DNA of 64,000 nucleotides from Pantoea cypripedii (GTDB lineage Bacteria; Pseudomonadota; Gammaproteobacteria; Enterobacterales; Enterobacteriaceae), in assembly GCF_011395035.1 (NCBI RefSeq), contig NZ_CP024768.1, positions 1,685,732-1,749,731 of the forward strand. The letters are read 5' to 3'. The position numbers and the translations under genes are program-made. The notes under the pieces were generated by a model that was given only the letters and a program-made list of their open reading frames with translations, was not told the DNA's origin and searched no databases. The number at the start of each line of letters is the position of its first letter. Position 1 is the stretch's first letter. Positions 62,112 through 64,000 of this stretch are shown one piece after another.

Positions 62112-62136
62112 TACCTTAGCCTGACGGTTTGAGACT

Positions 62137-62191
62137 GCCGACGTTGTCCATCGCACCAGGTGCTTTGGGCAGCGTCGGCGGTTTTGTTTTT
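62137..62191 (+). terminator. Terminator after spy
   Basis: GCCGACG (62137-62143) pairs with CGTCGGC (62173-62179), with a nested small hairpin GCACC-A-GGTGC in the loop, followed by GGTTTTGTTTTT. It overlaps the 3' end of the converging cho gene. Confidence 0.55.
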
Positions 62192-63050
62192 ACAGCGGAA
62201 TCAGTGGGTAATCGCCCGACAACAACGGGCGGCAGAGAATTTTATAGCCATCGTGATCAAAGCCCTGTGATGCCCGCTGTAGCTGGCGCGCTTCCTCTTC
62301 GCTGCTCACCGAACCCAGCCAGAACCAGTGGTCAATCACATGGATCTGCGTCATCGTCTCACCACGTTCCACCATGCCAACGGCTCCCGGCCATGGCCAG
62401 CACACCACGCGTAAATCCTCCAGTGCCGCCTGCAAACGCTGTTGATGCGCGCTGAGCGTCTCGTTACCACAGCAGGCACCGGCACAACGTTTAAGCGCAG
62501 CACGAAAGCAACCCCGCTCGCGGCGCAAACTCTCCAGCCCAAGCAAACCGTGGCACAGACGTTGTTCATCAGCGATGCTTTTCAGCTTTTCCAGCGCCGC
62601 ATGGCGGCTGCGAAACAGGCCGTACAGATTGGGGGAGGCGGAAAAATCGAGATCGCGGGCGTAAACCACCTGCGGGGCGGCGTCACTCAACTGCAGCGAA
62701 CACAGCTGGCGATTTTTCCGCAGACGTTTATTAAATAACGGCTGTAGCGTTTTGATCATCTGCGCTTCCAGCAGCTGCGCGCCGAGATCACCCGCCGTCG
62801 GGATCCAGCTGACGCGCCGGGCCTGTCGCAGCATGCTGGCTTCATCGGGGGTGCGGAAATGGGACATCACGCGGCTGCGCAGATTGACGCTCTTGCCGAT
62901 ATACAGCGGCAGGCTGTCACTTTCACCGTGGAAAACATACACGCCAGGCTGGTTGGGTAAACCTTCCAACCACTGACGCAGATGTTCGGGATATTGATAA
63001 ATGGCCGCCGCATCAAATTCGAGGCGGCTGCGGGTGGATTGTCTGACCAA
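62190..63050 (-). CDS. cho: SOS excinuclease Cho (UvrC homologue)
   Basis: This 286-residue GIY-YIG endonuclease makes the 3' incision at lesions poorly handled by UvrC. Visible are LPNQPGVYVFHGESDSLPLYIGKSVNLRSRV (GIY-YIG core as GVY...YIG), LEAQMIKTLQPLFNKRLR, and the Cys-rich FRAALKRCAGACCGNE. Sequence and length match E. coli Cho. The start is a TTG at 63050 (MVRQSTRS), with GGAG 6 bp upstream. A LexA box lies just upstream. Confidence 0.93.
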   Translation of the reverse strand: MVRQSTRSRLEFDAAAIYQYPEHLRQWLEGLPNQPGVYVFHGESDSLPLYIGKSVNLRSRVMSHFRTPDEASMLRQARRVSWIPTAGDLGAQLLEAQMIKTLQPLFNKRLRKNRQLCSLQLSDAAPQVVYARDLDFSASPNLYGLFRSRHAALEKLKSIADEQRLCHGLLGLESLRRERGCFRAALKRCAGACCGNETLSAHQQRLQAALEDLRVVCWPWPGAVGMVERGETMTQIHVIDHWFWLGSVSSEEEARQLQRASQGFDHDGYKILCRPLLSGDYPLIPL

Positions 63051-63063
63051 AGAGCACTCCGAT

Positions 63064-63083
63064 TACTGGTTACCTATCCAGTG
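63064..63083. promoter_or_regulatory. LexA (SOS) box of cho
   Basis: TACTGGTTACCTATCCAGTG fits CTG-N10-CAG with good flanks, 13 bp before the cho start. E. coli cho is also SOS-induced. Confidence 0.75.
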
Positions 63084-63112
63084 TATCAGTCTGGCGCTTT
63101 TCTCGCCAGCGG

Positions 63113-64000
63113 CTACAGGCGGCGCGTTGCCAGCCAGCAAATCAGCGAACCCAGGGTAATCATTAAGACGCCCTGCCAGAAGGCCAGCGATGGCGTCAGA
63201 CCCAGCCACAGTGAGGCCAGCAAGGCCGACAGCACCGGGGTGAAGTAGGAGGCGGTCGCCAGCAAGGTCAGGTTGCCGTGCTGGATACCATGGTTCCAGG
63301 CTGAATAGGCGACGGCGGTCGACATCCCCATAAACAACACCTCAAGCGCCGGAATCAGGCTGAAATGCAGCGAGCTGAAATCTTCCGTCACAACAAATTT
63401 GAGCCACAGCGCCAGCGCGGTGATGACAAAGAACAGATTAACGCCACTTTTGCCGTTGGCGTAACGACGCGTCACGTTGTTGTACAGCCCCCAGGCGAAG
63501 GCGGCGATAAACGCCAGCCCATAGGCCAGCGGATTGCTGAGCAGGTTATGTCCGAGTTGACTGAGCGAACTGCCGCCGCGGCTCTGCAACACCCAGATAA
63601 TACCCGCCAGCGACAACAGTAATCCTGGCCATAACCACAGGCGAAAACGCTGCTGATTCATGGGGATGGCGAACACAATCGTCAGACATGGCCAGAGATA
63701 GTTGATCATCCCCAGCTCCAGCGACTGAGCGCGATCCTGTGCCAGACCAATCGCCAGCGCGAGGCAGATTTCATAACCGACGAACAGTAACCCGCCACCC
63801 CACAAATAGCGTGCAGGCAACTGCCGCAAATTCGGCAGGCCGCGCGTCATACATAACAACACGGCGGTCGTGGTGTAAATCAGCGCTGCGCCGCCGGTGG
63901 CACCAAAGGCTTCACTGACGCTACGCAACAGACCAACGGTGGTGCTCCAGAGTAAAATCGCGCTCAGCCCTACCAGGGTGGCACGCGGTAAATGTGCAGA
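63113..64000 (-). CDS. yddG: YddG-like aromatic amino acid exporter (EamA/DMT family), start outside window
   Basis: This multi-pass drug/metabolite transporter continues past the window end, leaving 295 residues with about ten hydrophobic helices. The upstream part reads ATLVGLSAILLWSTTVGLLRSVSEAFG, close to the YddG N-terminus, and later segments YEICLALAIG, GMINYLWPCLTI and SYFTPVLSALLASLWLG match YddG. The likely role is export of aromatic amino acids or related metabolites. It ends in WLATRRL, as in E. coli. Confidence 0.85.
   Translation of the reverse strand, partial: SAHLPRATLVGLSAILLWSTTVGLLRSVSEAFGATGGAALIYTTTAVLLCMTRGLPNLRQLPARYLWGGGLLFVGYEICLALAIGLAQDRAQSLELGMINYLWPCLTIVFAIPMNQQRFRLWLWPGLLLSLAGIIWVLQSRGGSSLSQLGHNLLSNPLAYGLAFIAAFAWGLYNNVTRRYANGKSGVNLFFVITALALWLKFVVTEDFSSLHFSLIPALEVLFMGMSTAVAYSAWNHGIQHGNLTLLATASYFTPVLSALLASLWLGLTPSLAFWQGVLMITLGSLICWLATRRL

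Overview
The window comes from the chromosome of a member of Enterobacterales, most probably Erwiniaceae close to Pantoea. The basis is the gene content and order (otsBA next to flhDC, motAB-cheAW, tandem receptors, cheRBYZ, astCADBE beside spy and cho, a PQQ glucose dehydrogenase, a YchO-type inverse autotransporter), protein lengths and residues close to E. coli, and moderately GC-rich coding. It is dotted with two kinds of REP-like hairpin repeat that carry GTAG at the hairpin base. I see no rRNA, tRNA or CRISPR.

Layout. 1-4.3 kb: a truncated type III glutamine synthetase, a TetR regulator, a MetX-like acyltransferase and a two-gene set resembling the two halves of cucumopine synthase; the last three units share an AT-rich palindrome. 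4.3-14.5 kb: a dicarboxylate/fumarate respiration island, with a DASS carrier, class I fumarase, a soluble three-domain NADH:fumarate reductase, its ApbE flavin transferase and DcuSR, plus a perfect FNR box. 14.5-19 kb: msrA, a flavin reductase, a small P-loop kinase, then a fic gene flanked by an exact 32-bp repeat of the umuC 3' end, then umuC. 19-25 kb: a sigma54-promoted ABC importer and gcd, lying between umuC and its usual partner umuD; each umu gene has its own LexA box.

25-43 kb: otsBA, then the motility master regulator flhDC (CRP-dependent promoter), motAB, cheA, cheW, three chemoreceptors that all end in NWETF (two nearly identical in their signalling halves, the third Tsr-like), cheR, cheB, cheY and cheZ. 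Sigma28 promoters precede two and possibly all three receptors. 43-50 kb: a DeoR-regulated polyol/sugar cluster (two SDR dehydrogenases, a ribose-type ABC importer and a DUF2291 lipoprotein), with a matched operator on each side of the divergent promoter region. 50-53 kb: a YchO-like inverse autotransporter and an OmpF/OmpC-type porin.

53-60 kb: the arginine succinyltransferase operon astCADBE, with a sigma54 promoter and NtrC-like enhancers. 60-64 kb: an IS4-family element inserted inside a REP hairpin, spy, the SOS endonuclease gene cho with a LexA box, and a yddG-like exporter cut by the window end. Shared regulation ties the window together: SOS (umuC, umuD, cho), nitrogen limitation (ast and the ABC importer), anaerobiosis and dicarboxylates (the fumarate island), and the flagellar cascade.
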